Shown piece after piece: positions 7,900-15,869 of a DNA stretch of 64,000 bases (positions within the stretch are counted from its first letter, which is position 1; each line of letters begins with the position of its first letter). The position numbers were made by a program, and so were the translations under genes. The notes beneath the pieces were generated by a model, which was given only the letters and a program-made list of their open reading frames with translations, was not told the origin of the DNA and searched no databases. Source of the DNA: Mesorhizobium sp. M1C.F.Ca.ET.210.01.1.1 (GTDB lineage: Bacteria > Pseudomonadota > Alphaproteobacteria > Rhizobiales > Rhizobiaceae); the NCBI RefSeq assembly GCF_004791585.1, contig NZ_SRUU01000009.1, positions 62,001 to 126,000 on the forward strand, read 5' to 3'.

Positions 7900-9168
7900 T
7901 CAGGTGCGCTGCTGCTTCAGCATGGCGATCACGCGGTGCACGCTTTCCAGCGTCTCGTCGATCTCGGCCGCGGTGTTGTAGTGCGCGATGCCGATGCGCA
8001 CGACGCCCTGCTCCGGCGGGATGCCGAGCTGGTGGACGATTTCCCACGCGTAGTTATGACCTGACCAGAGAAAAATGTTCTCGGCATTCATCTGCTTCAC
8101 GATCGTCTCCGGCGCGAAGCCCTCGACCGTGAAGGAAACCGTCGGCACGCGTTCGTTGAAGCGCTCGGGATCGCTGATGCCGCGAATGGTCAGGCCAGCG
8201 ATATCCGACAGGCCTTCGATCAGTTGACGGGCCAGCGCGTTTTCATAGGCTATCGACACTTCGAAGGCTCTCGCGATCCGCTGCCGCCGCGAGCCGCCCT
8301 CGCCGGCCGCAGCACCAAGATCGGCGAAATAATCGACGGCAGCGGTCAGGCCTGCCATCAGCTCGATCTGCGGCGTGCCGAGTTCGAACCGCTCCGGCAG
8401 GCCGTTGGACGAGCAGCGGCACTTATAGGGCTTGAGCGTATCGATGACATCGCGTCGGCCCCACAATATGCCCATATGCGGCCCGAAGAACTTGTAGGCC
8501 GAGCAGACCAGGAAATCGCAACCGAGCGCCTGAACGTCGATCAGCCCGTGCGGTGCGAACTGCACGGCATCGACATAGACCAGCGCGCCGGCCTGCCCGG
8601 CGATCGCCGTCAGCGCCTTCACCCGGTTGATCGAGCCGGTGAGGTTCGAGGCGTAGTTCAGCGCCACCAGCCGCGTCTTTTCCGAAAGCAGCGCCTGCAG
8701 GGCCGCCTCCTCGACTTGCCAGCTCTGCTCGTCGAACGGCAGGAAGCGCACGACGAGACCAAGATCCTCGGCAAGCTGCAGCCAGGGCGAGACATTGCCC
8801 TCATGGTCCATGCGGGTGAGGATGATCTCGTCGCCAGCCTTCATCGTGCGGCCGATCGTGCGCGACATATGATAGGTCAGCGTCGTCATGTTGGCGCCGA
8901 TGATGACCTCCTCGGCGGTTGCCGCACCGAGGAAATCGGCCATCGCCGCATGCGCCTCGTCGACCACGGCCTGCGCCGCGACCGTCGTCTCGAAGAAGCC
9001 GCCGAGATTGGCATTTGTGGTGGTGAGGCAGCGCGACACCGCATCCACCACCGCCTGCGGCACCTGCGTGCCGGCAGGATTGTCGAGATAGATCCGGCGG
9101 CGATCTTTGTCGGTCAGCGAAAGTGCCGGAAATTTCCCGCGCACGGCCTCGATCGGAAAATCTGCCAT
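7900..9168 (-). CDS. Class V aminotransferase, cysteine-desulfurase-like, catalytic Cys absent
   Basis: A 422-residue fold-type I PLP protein related to SufS/NifS. The PLP lysine is K226 in CSAYKFFGPHMG, with D200 (YVDAVQF) for the pyridine nitrogen. In true SufS proteins the mobile loop reads RAGxHC; here residues 369-374 read SGHNYA, so the sulfur-carrying Cys is missing. It belongs to the cysteine-desulfurase-like subgroup whose activity is uncertain; a lyase, aminotransferase or epimerase role is possible. ATG 9168 has GGAG 5 bases upstream; an extra start at 9177 is less well spaced. The aldo/keto reductase gene lies 37 bp upstream in the same orientation. Confidence 0.8.
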   Translation of the reverse strand: MADFPIEAVRGKFPALSLTDKDRRRIYLDNPAGTQVPQAVVDAVSRCLTTTNANLGGFFETTVAAQAVVDEAHAAMADFLGAATAEEVIIGANMTTLTYHMSRTIGRTMKAGDEIILTRMDHEGNVSPWLQLAEDLGLVVRFLPFDEQSWQVEEAALQALLSEKTRLVALNYASNLTGSINRVKALTAIAGQAGALVYVDAVQFAPHGLIDVQALGCDFLVCSAYKFFGPHMGILWGRRDVIDTLKPYKCRCSSNGLPERFELGTPQIELMAGLTAAVDYFADLGAAAGEGGSRRQRIARAFEVSIAYENALARQLIEGLSDIAGLTIRGISDPERFNERVPTVSFTVEGFAPETIVKQMNAENIFLWSGHNYAWEIVHQLGIPPEQGVVRIGIAHYNTAAEIDETLESVHRVIAMLKQQRT

Positions 9169-9205
9169 CGTCTCCATCCCTTTGTCATTTCTCGATAATT
9201 TGCCG

Positions 9206-10273
9206 TCACGGGCAGGGATTGCCGACACGCTGATGGATGGCGTCGACCGCCTTCTGCATCTCCTCCGTCCAGGTGAGTTCGACCGAGGACAGCGCCATGT
9301 CGAGCTGCGCGACACTGGTGGCGCCGACGATGTTCGCGGTCACGAAAGGCCGGCTCGACACATAGGCGTTGGCGAAAAGCGCCGGCTCCATGCCGAAGGA
9401 GCGCGCCAGCTCGTTGTATTGGAGCAGCACTTGCGCCGCATTCGGCGTCTCGTAGCGCTGGCCGCGGTTGAAGAGCTGCGAGCGTGAGCCGATCGGCCGC
9501 GCGCCATGATCGTATTTGCCGGTCAGATAGCCCTGCGCCAATGGCGAATAGGGAAGGAAGGCAACCTGCTCGCGATCACAGACTTCGGCAAGGTTCACCT
9601 CGAAGGTGCGGTTGACCAGATTGTAGGCGTTCTGCAGCGAGGCGACGCGCGGGCCGATACCCTTCTCGGACTCGGCAAGGAACCGCATGACGCCCCACGA
9701 GCTTTCATTTGACAGGCCGAGATGCCGGATCTTGCCGGCCTTAACCAGTTCCTCGAAGACGGCGAGCGTTTCGGCGATCGGCGTCTCGTCGGCAGGAGCA
9801 CTGGCAGCGTCGGCCCGCCGCGCTACAGCTCCGACGCGTGTCGGGTTCGCGCCCCATGGGATGTCCCGATCCGGCCAATGGATCTGATAGAGATCGATGT
9901 AGTCCGTACCGAGCTTGGCCAGCGACTTCTCGATCGCATCGAAGATATCAGCGCGTACCAGCTTGGACGGTCGGTCGCCGCGGAACCAGGTGTTGGCGGT
10001 GCGGCCGACCACTTTCGAAGCGATGACGACCTGGTCGCGGTTTCCCTTCTCCTTCATCCAGCTGCCAATGATCCTCTCGGTCCGCCCTTGCGTCTCCGCC
10101 TTGGGTGGGATCGAGTAAAGCTCGGCAGTGTCGATGAAATTGACCCCGCGTGAAAAGGCCAGGTCCATCTGCGCATGGCCTTCGGCCTCGGTGTTCTGTT
10201 GGCCCCAGGTCATCGAGCCCAGGCAGATTTGCGAAACAAGGAGGTCGGTCCGACCGAGGCGGCGTTTTTGCAT
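9206..10273 (-). CDS. Aldo/keto reductase, Tas-like
   Basis: A 355-residue NADPH-dependent oxidoreductase of the aldo/keto reductase superfamily. It has the TIM-barrel pattern with the tetrad residues in FIDTAELYS (D48, Y53), a Lys in VIASKVVG and a His in YQIHWPD. The sequence after the first 40 residues resembles E. coli Tas, a member of unknown natural substrate. The start at 10273 places MQKRRLGRTDLLVSQICLG at the N-terminus, as in the family. The desulfurase-like gene downstream is probably co-transcribed. Confidence 0.88.
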   Translation of the reverse strand: MQKRRLGRTDLLVSQICLGSMTWGQQNTEAEGHAQMDLAFSRGVNFIDTAELYSIPPKAETQGRTERIIGSWMKEKGNRDQVVIASKVVGRTANTWFRGDRPSKLVRADIFDAIEKSLAKLGTDYIDLYQIHWPDRDIPWGANPTRVGAVARRADAASAPADETPIAETLAVFEELVKAGKIRHLGLSNESSWGVMRFLAESEKGIGPRVASLQNAYNLVNRTFEVNLAEVCDREQVAFLPYSPLAQGYLTGKYDHGARPIGSRSQLFNRGQRYETPNAAQVLLQYNELARSFGMEPALFANAYVSSRPFVTANIVGATSVAQLDMALSSVELTWTEEMQKAVDAIHQRVGNPCP

Positions 10274-10391
10274 GGAATGTCTCCGGCGGAAGGTTTGCGC
10301 GGCTGCGCGAGGAGGAAATTCAAGCATAAAGCATAGGCCGGATGTTCTCCAAGCCCGATCCCGGCGACTTTTGCATGTATTGCGAGCCCAT

Positions 10392-10537
10392 TTAGGCTTG
10401 CCGAGATTCAGCTCAGGGCGAGCCGAAAATGGTGGTTTCCGAGAACCGGAGCGGAGCGTACTTGAAGGTCGTGAGCACCGGAAGCGCAGGAAGCCGCCAT
10501 TTGCAGGCCGGCCTCAGCTGAATATCGGTAGGCCTTA
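10392..10537. repeat. About 146-bp imperfect palindrome (RIME-like intergenic repeat)
   Basis: The gap between the aldo/keto reductase and the J-domain-like gene is largely one long inverted repeat. The left arm starts TAGGCTTGCCGAGATTCAGC (10393) and its reverse complement recurs, with mismatches, at the right end (ending ...CGGTAGGCCTTA at 10537). The inner parts (AAATGGTGGTTTCC and GGAAGCCGCCATTT) also pair. The right end includes the TAA stop of the gene at 10535. Form and location resemble Rhizobium-specific intergenic mosaic elements. Only one copy is in the window, so repeat status is by recognition, not by counting. Confidence 0.65.
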
Positions 10538-11056
10538 GCGTCGTGCCGCGGCCAGCGCCCGTCGCTTGGCCTCGTCGATCAGCATGTTCGCCACCTGCAT
10601 GCGGATCATGGCGCGTTGGCGCAGATGCGGGGCGACGCGGTCCGGATGGTTGGCGAAGGCGAAGTTGCGGCGCATGCGGCCGAGATCGGCATTCTTGGCC
10701 AGGCGGTCGAGGCCAAGTTCGCCGGCAATCGATTCGGGATCGATCGGCGGCAGGTCTTCTTCCGGCCGGTGCTCTTCATCGGCAAGCGACAGCTTGGCCT
10801 GGTCGAGAAGCGCGGCGAACTCCGCGGCGAGGTCGGCGCCCGCCTCGCGGTATTCGGCGGCGACGGTCTCGCCGGCAACCTTGATACGGCCGGAGTGGAG
10901 CTCGTCCGCCACCGACAGATAGTCAAACGGAATGGAAGGCCGCGCGCCCCCGTCTTCGCCCTTCTCGGAAGCGATGATCAGGTCGTCGAGCAACGAAGCG
11001 AAATCGAGCTTGTTCCCGGTGCCGATCTCAGCCTCCTCCTGTCGCAACCGCATCAT
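10535..11056 (-). CDS. J-domain-like hypothetical protein
   Basis: A 173-residue soluble protein. The first ~110 residues are acidic and unrecognised. The C-terminus contains RMRRNFAFANHPDRV with an HPD tripeptide (residues 137-139) between two basic helices, the hallmark of a J domain, although the helices are shorter than in DnaJ. J domains stimulate DnaK ATPase; whether this one does is unknown. The start is taken at tandem ATGs (11056/11053), after which the reading frame is low in rare residues; the longer extension to 11197 runs into the A/T-rich gap. The stop lies inside the long palindromic repeat. Confidence 0.6.
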   Translation of the reverse strand: MMRLRQEEAEIGTGNKLDFASLLDDLIIASEKGEDGGARPSIPFDYLSVADELHSGRIKVAGETVAAEYREAGADLAAEFAALLDQAKLSLADEEHRPEEDLPPIDPESIAGELGLDRLAKNADLGRMRRNFAFANHPDRVAPHLRQRAMIRMQVANMLIDEAKRRALAAARR

Positions 11057-11397
11057 TGTCGCCCTCGACCATAAATCGCTGTCGTTAAAAATGAATGCCG
11101 ACGACGCTAACAATTGCGGGCTTTTCAGCGCCGAAAGCCGTTGCCGAACGCTCCGAGAATTAAAGAGCCGGGCTGCATTTCTCATGCTGCCCGGCAAGAT
11201 CGCCAGGAGTGGCGAGGAAAAAGCCGGCGATGTACCGGCATCGAGGCATACGGTCGAGCTTCCGCAAAAGTTTCAAAAAAAATCGATTGTGGCGAAAAAA
11301 ATTGAAAAGCATGGCTGCCATGCAATTGCTGCACTGCACAATCGTAACAAATCACCTATATGCTGGCCGTGTGGAGGGCAAATAAGGGGCCTGGGAA
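11057..11397. other. Divergent intergenic region, 341 bp
   Basis: Non-coding gap between the divergent J-domain-like and DUF1127-like genes. The part nearest 11270-11360 is unusually A/T-rich for this genome (runs of A around 11274-11301) and contains CTATAT (11356-11361), which could be a -10 box for the small gene at 11398, but no good -35 box lies at the right distance. CATGGCTGCCATG is a short palindrome near 11310-11322. No tRNA or known riboswitch was recognised. Confidence 0.5.
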
Positions 11398-11562
11398 ATG
11401 GGGTTCTTCACCGAAATGTTCGCGCGGCCGCGCCCGCAGGAACAGCAGCGTTACCGCGCTGCGCTCGCGCTTCTGAATGCGATGAGCAACGCCGACCGCG
11501 CCGATATCGGCATCAAGCCGGCCGATTTTCCGCGCATCGCACGCGAGATGTCGATACGCTGA
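11398..11562 (+). CDS. DUF1127-like small protein, 54 aa
   Basis: A 54-residue gene reading MGFFTEMFARPR through REMSIR. The C-terminal half (NADRADIGIKPADFPRIARE) matches the pattern of DUF1127/YjiS proteins, in which a short Arg-rich helix is followed by a DIGI motif. Rhizobial DUF1127 proteins are small, often strongly expressed, and in some species affect RNA turnover and phosphate or carbon metabolism. The downstream hairpin plus T-run at 11579-11607 marks a monocistronic transcript and supports it as real. A GGAGGG sequence occurs about 20 bases upstream; the closest Shine-Dalgarno-like element is GGGG before CCTGGGAA. Confidence 0.72.
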   Translation: MGFFTEMFARPRPQEQQRYRAALALLNAMSNADRADIGIKPADFPRIAREMSIR

Positions 11563-11578
11563 ATAAACGATGAAATGA

Positions 11579-11607
11579 GGTTTCCCCGCGGTGCGGGGGA
11601 ACCTTTT
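11579..11607 (+). terminator. Rho-independent terminator after the DUF1127-like gene
   Basis: An 11-bp stem (GGTTTCCCCGC / GCGGGGGAACC, one G-T pair) with a GGT loop is followed by TTTT (11604-11607), 16 bases after the stop codon at 11562. This is a textbook intrinsic terminator. The convergent DUF1993 gene ends at 11613. Confidence 0.88.
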
Positions 11608-11612
11608 GGTCT

Positions 11613-12116
11613 TCAGCGTCCCAGGAACGTCGCCTTGCCCAGTGGCACGCCGTTGTGCCGCAGGATGTCGTAGGCCGTGGTGACGTGAAAGTAGAAGTTC
11701 GGCATGGCGGCGTTGAGCAGATATTGCAGTCCGCTCATCGACACCTCGCGCCCGGCAAGCCTGAGTTCGATCGTCCGCGCCTCCGACCCATCCAGATCAG
11801 CGGCCGAGAACGTAGCCAGATGATCGAGCGTCTTGGTGATTCGCGCCTGCAGCTCTTCGAAGCTTGATTCATTGTCCTCGTATTTCGGCACTTCACGGCC
11901 GGCGAGCCGTGACGGCGCGCCCTTGGCATGGTCGGTGGCGATCTGCACTTGCCGGGTCAAGGCGAACATGTCGGGTGCAAGCCTGGCGGTCAGGAATACC
12001 TGCGGGTCGATCTTGCGATCGGCGGCGTTCTGTTCGGCCAGGGACAGCACACTGGCCAGCGCCTTCAGCCGGGCCGAAAAGACGGCCACGGAAATGTCGT
12101 ACATGGATATGGTCAC
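11613..12116 (-). CDS. DUF1993 family protein
   Basis: A 167-residue all-helical protein of the DUF1993 family. It begins MTISMYDISV, the typical family N-terminus, and has the conserved C-terminal stretch LQYLLNAAMPNFYFHVTTAYDILRHNGV (quoted in part: NFYFHVTTAYDILRHNGV). The fold is DinB-like (a four-helix bundle with possible metal ligands His), but no reaction has been assigned. A GTG start at 12116 is used; GGAGAG lies 9 bases upstream and the family usually starts at this position. The alternative ATG is at 12104. Confidence 0.8.
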   Translation of the reverse strand: MTISMYDISVAVFSARLKALASVLSLAEQNAADRKIDPQVFLTARLAPDMFALTRQVQIATDHAKGAPSRLAGREVPKYEDNESSFEELQARITKTLDHLATFSAADLDGSEARTIELRLAGREVSMSGLQYLLNAAMPNFYFHVTTAYDILRHNGVPLGKATFLGR

Positions 12117-12260
12117 GTGAGTAATCTCTCCAGGCGGCCCCAGCGCCGCGGCTGGTGAGCTAGCGCCTCCCGGTCCGATTCTTCAAGCGGTCCTGCCGCC
12201 GCGTCACCGCGCCGCCGCAATCGCCGTGGTAGTATTTTCGTTATCGGGTGGAGATTCCCT

Positions 12261-13310
12261 ATGAGACATGTCCTTCTCGCGGCGACTGCCTTGTTCTCCC
12301 TTGCCGGCATCGGCCAATCGGCGCTTGCGGCCGAGGCGCCCTATATTGACGACAGGTCCAGCGCTGAAGCGGTGATCCGCTCGCTCTACAGCGCCATCGG
12401 CCGGCACGAATTCGCCCGCGCCTGGGGCTATTTCGGCGATACCAAGCCGGCGAAAGATTTCAATGCCTTCGTGAAGGGCTACGACAACACGGATACGGTC
12501 GAGGTGAAGACCGGCGCTGTGTCGAACGAGGGCGCCGCCGGCAGCATCTACTACAGCGTTCCAGTCGCCATCCAGGCGACCGACAAGAAGGGCGAGGCGA
12601 AAGTCTTTGCCGGCTGCTACACGCTGCGCCAGGTCAACGCGCAGATCCAGGAACCGCCGTTCCAGCCGATCTTCATCGACAAGGGAGCGCTGAAGCCGTC
12701 GACTTCGGATTTCGAAGATGCGGTGCCGGCCAGTTGCGGCGACGGACCGCCACCGCCCAAGAAGGACGAAGCGCTGGAACAGGCCAGGAAGGCCTTCCTC
12801 GCCGCCTATGGCGAACAGTGCGACAAGGAGGATCCGGAAGGCAAACCGGTCGGCGAACCGGCCGCCTATTCCATCCGCTACAAGGACAAGGATGCCGGAG
12901 CCGACGAGCCGGAGCGCGAGACGCGGCTCTTCCGCTTCTTCTGCTCGATGGCCGCCTACAATGAAAGCGCGGTCTATTACATCTATGACGATGTCTCCGG
13001 TGTCCGGCAGCTGCAGTTCGCAGCGCCCGAGCTCGACATCCGCTACGAAAACAACAACAGCGAAGGCAAGGTCGAAGGCATCCACATCATCGGCTTCCAG
13101 ACCGACGACCAGCTGGTCAATTCCGATTATGACGACAAGACTAGGACGATCACCTCGATGAACAAATGGCGCGGCGTCGGCGACGCGTCGTCGACCGGTA
13201 CCTATTTGTTCCGCAACGGCAATTTCTCGCTGGTGCAATACGACGTCGACGCGTCCTATGACGGCGAGATCAACCCCGAGACCGTCCTGGATTACAACAC
13301 GGCGCCCTGA
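12261..13310 (+). CDS. Periplasmic DUF1176-domain protein
   Basis: A 349-residue exported protein: signal peptide MRHVLLAATALFSLAGIG with a cleavage site near ALAAEA (residue 24). After it, residues 30-130 form an NTF2-like region (AEAVIRSLYSAIGRHEFARAW), and the C-terminal part (about 165-349) looks like a DUF1176 domain, with paired cysteines near 182 and 222. The function is unknown. A putative promoter lies in the 144-bp gap before it. It converges on the secreted hydrolase gene with a 25-bp gap. Confidence 0.68.
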   Translation: MRHVLLAATALFSLAGIGQSALAAEAPYIDDRSSAEAVIRSLYSAIGRHEFARAWGYFGDTKPAKDFNAFVKGYDNTDTVEVKTGAVSNEGAAGSIYYSVPVAIQATDKKGEAKVFAGCYTLRQVNAQIQEPPFQPIFIDKGALKPSTSDFEDAVPASCGDGPPPPKKDEALEQARKAFLAAYGEQCDKEDPEGKPVGEPAAYSIRYKDKDAGADEPERETRLFRFFCSMAAYNESAVYYIYDDVSGVRQLQFAAPELDIRYENNNSEGKVEGIHIIGFQTDDQLVNSDYDDKTRTITSMNKWRGVGDASSTGTYLFRNGNFSLVQYDVDASYDGEINPETVLDYNTAP

Positions 13311-13335
13311 GTCGGCGCGACCGGTCTGGCGTCCC

Positions 13336-14226
13336 TCAAGGTGCTTTCGTCAGCATCCAGTTCAGCGTGCCGCGCCAGTCGACCATACGGATCGGCGTTC
13401 CATGCGTGCCGGTCTCGAAACGGATGAAGCGGGTCGGATAGGTCTTCGATTTGGCAAGGATCGAGCGGAAGAAGGCTTCCTGCTTCTCAACCTGGAAAAC
13501 CACGTCATGGCTGCCCTGGCCGAAGAACACCGGCACCCGGCGCTTGAAAGCCGGGCTGGTCAAAAAACTCTCGTCCCACAGTGAGCCGAGCAGCAGCAGC
13601 CCGTTGATGCGGCCGCCCGTATCCGTGCGGTCGGCCAGCTTCCAGCAGAGGATGCCGCCCATCGAGCCGCAGGCGACGAAGATCTTGGCGCCTGGCGATT
13701 TCCCCGCATAGTGATCGATCAGCGCCGCAACCTGCGCGGCGCCATTGTCGCCGAAATCGGGAAAATCCGGTGAAAGATAGAGGCCGCCATTTGCAGCCAT
13801 CAGATTCTTGAGGCGGTTGAAATTGCCACCGAAGGTGAAGTCGTCGACGCCTTGCTTGCGGCTGCCGCCCTGCCCGTGCAGGTAAAGCACGATGACGGCG
13901 GCACCCTCTGTCTTGCCGATTGCGACATGCCGGATATCGCCGGCATCGGTTTTCAGCATCAGATCCTGCTGGACCTTGCGCACGCCGGGGTCCGTGTACT
14001 GGGCATGCACGCGCTTTTCCGGCACCTCGTCGCGCTGGTTGATATCCCGCATCTCGCGATAGTCGAGGACCGTGTAGGCGCCGTTGTCGGCGCTCGACAG
14101 CGTCGCCGGGTAGGCGAAGAGATCATCCTTGAAGGATTTCAGTTCCAGCGTCTGTCCCTCTGTTGCCGAGAGGAAAAAAGCTGACGCGGCCAGCAGTGCG
14201 GGAAAAAACCGGAAGTGCAAAGACAT
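13336..14226 (-). CDS. Secreted alpha/beta hydrolase
   Basis: A 296-residue alpha/beta hydrolase with an N-terminal signal peptide (LHFRFFPALLAASAFFLS). The oxyanion-hole region is VLYLHGQGGS and the nucleophile elbow is ACGSMGGI with S188; GSHD and GTHG near residues 245 and 278 supply candidate Asp and His. Substrate unknown. The start at 14226 gives the best signal peptide; the ATG at 14262 would overlap the upstream molybdopterin gene. It follows the MoeA-MobA gene by 32 bp on the same strand, so it may be the last gene of that operon. Confidence 0.78.
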   Translation of the reverse strand: MSLHFRFFPALLAASAFFLSATEGQTLELKSFKDDLFAYPATLSSADNGAYTVLDYREMRDINQRDEVPEKRVHAQYTDPGVRKVQQDLMLKTDAGDIRHVAIGKTEGAAVIVLYLHGQGGSRKQGVDDFTFGGNFNRLKNLMAANGGLYLSPDFPDFGDNGAAQVAALIDHYAGKSPGAKIFVACGSMGGILCWKLADRTDTGGRINGLLLLGSLWDESFLTSPAFKRRVPVFFGQGSHDVVFQVEKQEAFFRSILAKSKTYPTRFIRFETGTHGTPIRMVDWRGTLNWMLTKAP

Positions 14227-14258
14227 TCCGAAGCCATGCGAAATTCGACTTCGGTTTG

Positions 14259-15869
14259 TCAATCCTGAAGGACGCCGCCTGCCCCTTCCAGCGCCTCGCG
14301 CGTGTCGACGTCGATCGAGGCGCCCTGCCCGATCTCGACGTCGATGACATCGAGACCTTCGGCCTCGACCAGGTGGCGCGCGCCGGTGTCGCCCTCGAGA
14401 TGCGCGACGGCGGAAAACAGCGAACGCGGCAGCAGCACCGGGTTGCCGCGCTTGCCGAGATGCGCCGCCCGCACCACGGCGCGGCCGCCGGACCGGCGGA
14501 AGGCATCGATCAGGCTGTCGAGGTCCTTCGACGACACGCCCGGCATGTCGCCGAGCACGATCATGGCGCCGGCGGCATCGGCCGCGACCCGCGCGATGCC
14601 CGCCTTCAGGGACGAGGCCAATCCATCGGCGAAGTCTGGATTGTCGGCGAGCCTCACATCGAGGCCGGAGAGCGCCAACCGCACGCGCTCGCGCTGATGG
14701 CCGGTAACGACGATGGTGCCGGCGGCTTTCGAAGCGAGCGCCCGCTCGGCCGTGCGGCGCACCAGCGGCTTGCCTTCGAACAGTGCCAGCAGCTTGTTCG
14801 GCCCGCCCATGCGGCTGGAGCGGCCGGCAGCGAGAAGCACAATGTCGACCTTGGGTTCCGCTCTCACCGGCAGCGGCTCGCGCGGCTGCGGCCTGGTCGG
14901 GATTTCCATGAGAAGGCCACCAACCCCCATGCCGGCAATGTCGCGCGCCGTCACGTCGAGCCCGGCGACCAGCCGGTCGAGCACCCAGTCGAAACCGTTC
15001 TCCTTCGGACTGCGGGCGCAGCCGGGCGCGCCGATGACGCGCTTTCCGCCCAGCGTTCCGAGCACCAGGAGATTGCCGGGATCGACCGGCATGCCCGCGC
15101 GGATCACGGTACCCCCCGCGCGTTCAATCGCCGCCGGAACGACATCGGCGAAATCGCTCATCGCCGAGGCGCCGAAGATCACCACCATGTCGTTGTCGCG
15201 CGCCAGCGCGGTCGCGGCTTCCGCGACGGGCGCAATCTCATGCGGCGTGCGCCGCTCCACCGTCAGCCGGCCGCCGAAGCGCGCCAGCCGCGCCTCGGTG
15301 ACGCGCAGCGTCTTGTCGAACACGCCAGGCTTCACGCCGGGCAACACCGTCTGGATGACGCCGACACGGACCGGACGATAGGCGTTAACGGCGAAGATCT
15401 CGCCACCGGCGCAGATCTTCATCACCGCACCGATCAGGTCTGCGGCGACAGCGAAGGGAATGATCTTCACTGTCGCCACCATCTGCCCTTTCTCGACCGG
15501 CGCGTGCTGCGCCAGCGTAGCGATGGTGATTGCCGGATCGATGGCATTGATGGCGTCGATCATCCTGGCGTCGACAGTGAACACGCCCGCGGTCTCGGCA
15601 TGAAGATTGACCCGTCCGGTCGCAGCGGGCTTCACCTCGATGTTGCGGTGGCTCATTCCGGCAGCGATCTTCTCGGCCGCCGCATCCTCGCCGAGATCGT
15701 CGGAGGACAGAACCGCCGCTACGACCTCTCTCACACCGGCCGCCTTCAGCACCGCGACATCGTCGCCGCTCAGCCGATGCGCCTTGCGGAACCGGCGTTC
15801 GCCGGCAGCGGTCGCATGCGCCAGAACCGCGCCTTCAGCTTCGTCGATCGGAACCGGACCGAATTTCAC
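14259..15869 (-). CDS. Bifunctional MoeA-like / MobA-like molybdenum cofactor protein
   Basis: A 536-residue fusion. Residues 1-325 resemble the molybdopterin-binding MoeA/MogA fold (NAYRPVRVGVIQT at ~162-174, GASAMSDFADVVP at ~233-245, GAPGCARSPKENGFDWVLDR at ~280-299). Residues 341-525 are a MobA/MocA-type nucleotidyltransferase with LLAAGRSSRMGGPNKLL and a DMPG motif. It probably inserts molybdenum and forms the cytosine dinucleotide cofactor used by xanthine-oxidase-family enzymes. A GTG start at 15869 overlaps the upstream XdhC stop (GTGA). It lies in the flavin reductase-moxR-coxE-xdhC cluster. Confidence 0.85.
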   Translation of the reverse strand: MKFGPVPIDEAEGAVLAHATAAGERRFRKAHRLSGDDVAVLKAAGVREVVAAVLSSDDLGEDAAAEKIAAGMSHRNIEVKPAATGRVNLHAETAGVFTVDARMIDAINAIDPAITIATLAQHAPVEKGQMVATVKIIPFAVAADLIGAVMKICAGGEIFAVNAYRPVRVGVIQTVLPGVKPGVFDKTLRVTEARLARFGGRLTVERRTPHEIAPVAEAATALARDNDMVVIFGASAMSDFADVVPAAIERAGGTVIRAGMPVDPGNLLVLGTLGGKRVIGAPGCARSPKENGFDWVLDRLVAGLDVTARDIAGMGVGGLLMEIPTRPQPREPLPVRAEPKVDIVLLAAGRSSRMGGPNKLLALFEGKPLVRRTAERALASKAAGTIVVTGHQRERVRLALSGLDVRLADNPDFADGLASSLKAGIARVAADAAGAMIVLGDMPGVSSKDLDSLIDAFRRSGGRAVVRAAHLGKRGNPVLLPRSLFSAVAHLEGDTGARHLVEAEGLDVIDVEIGQGASIDVDTREALEGAGGVLQD

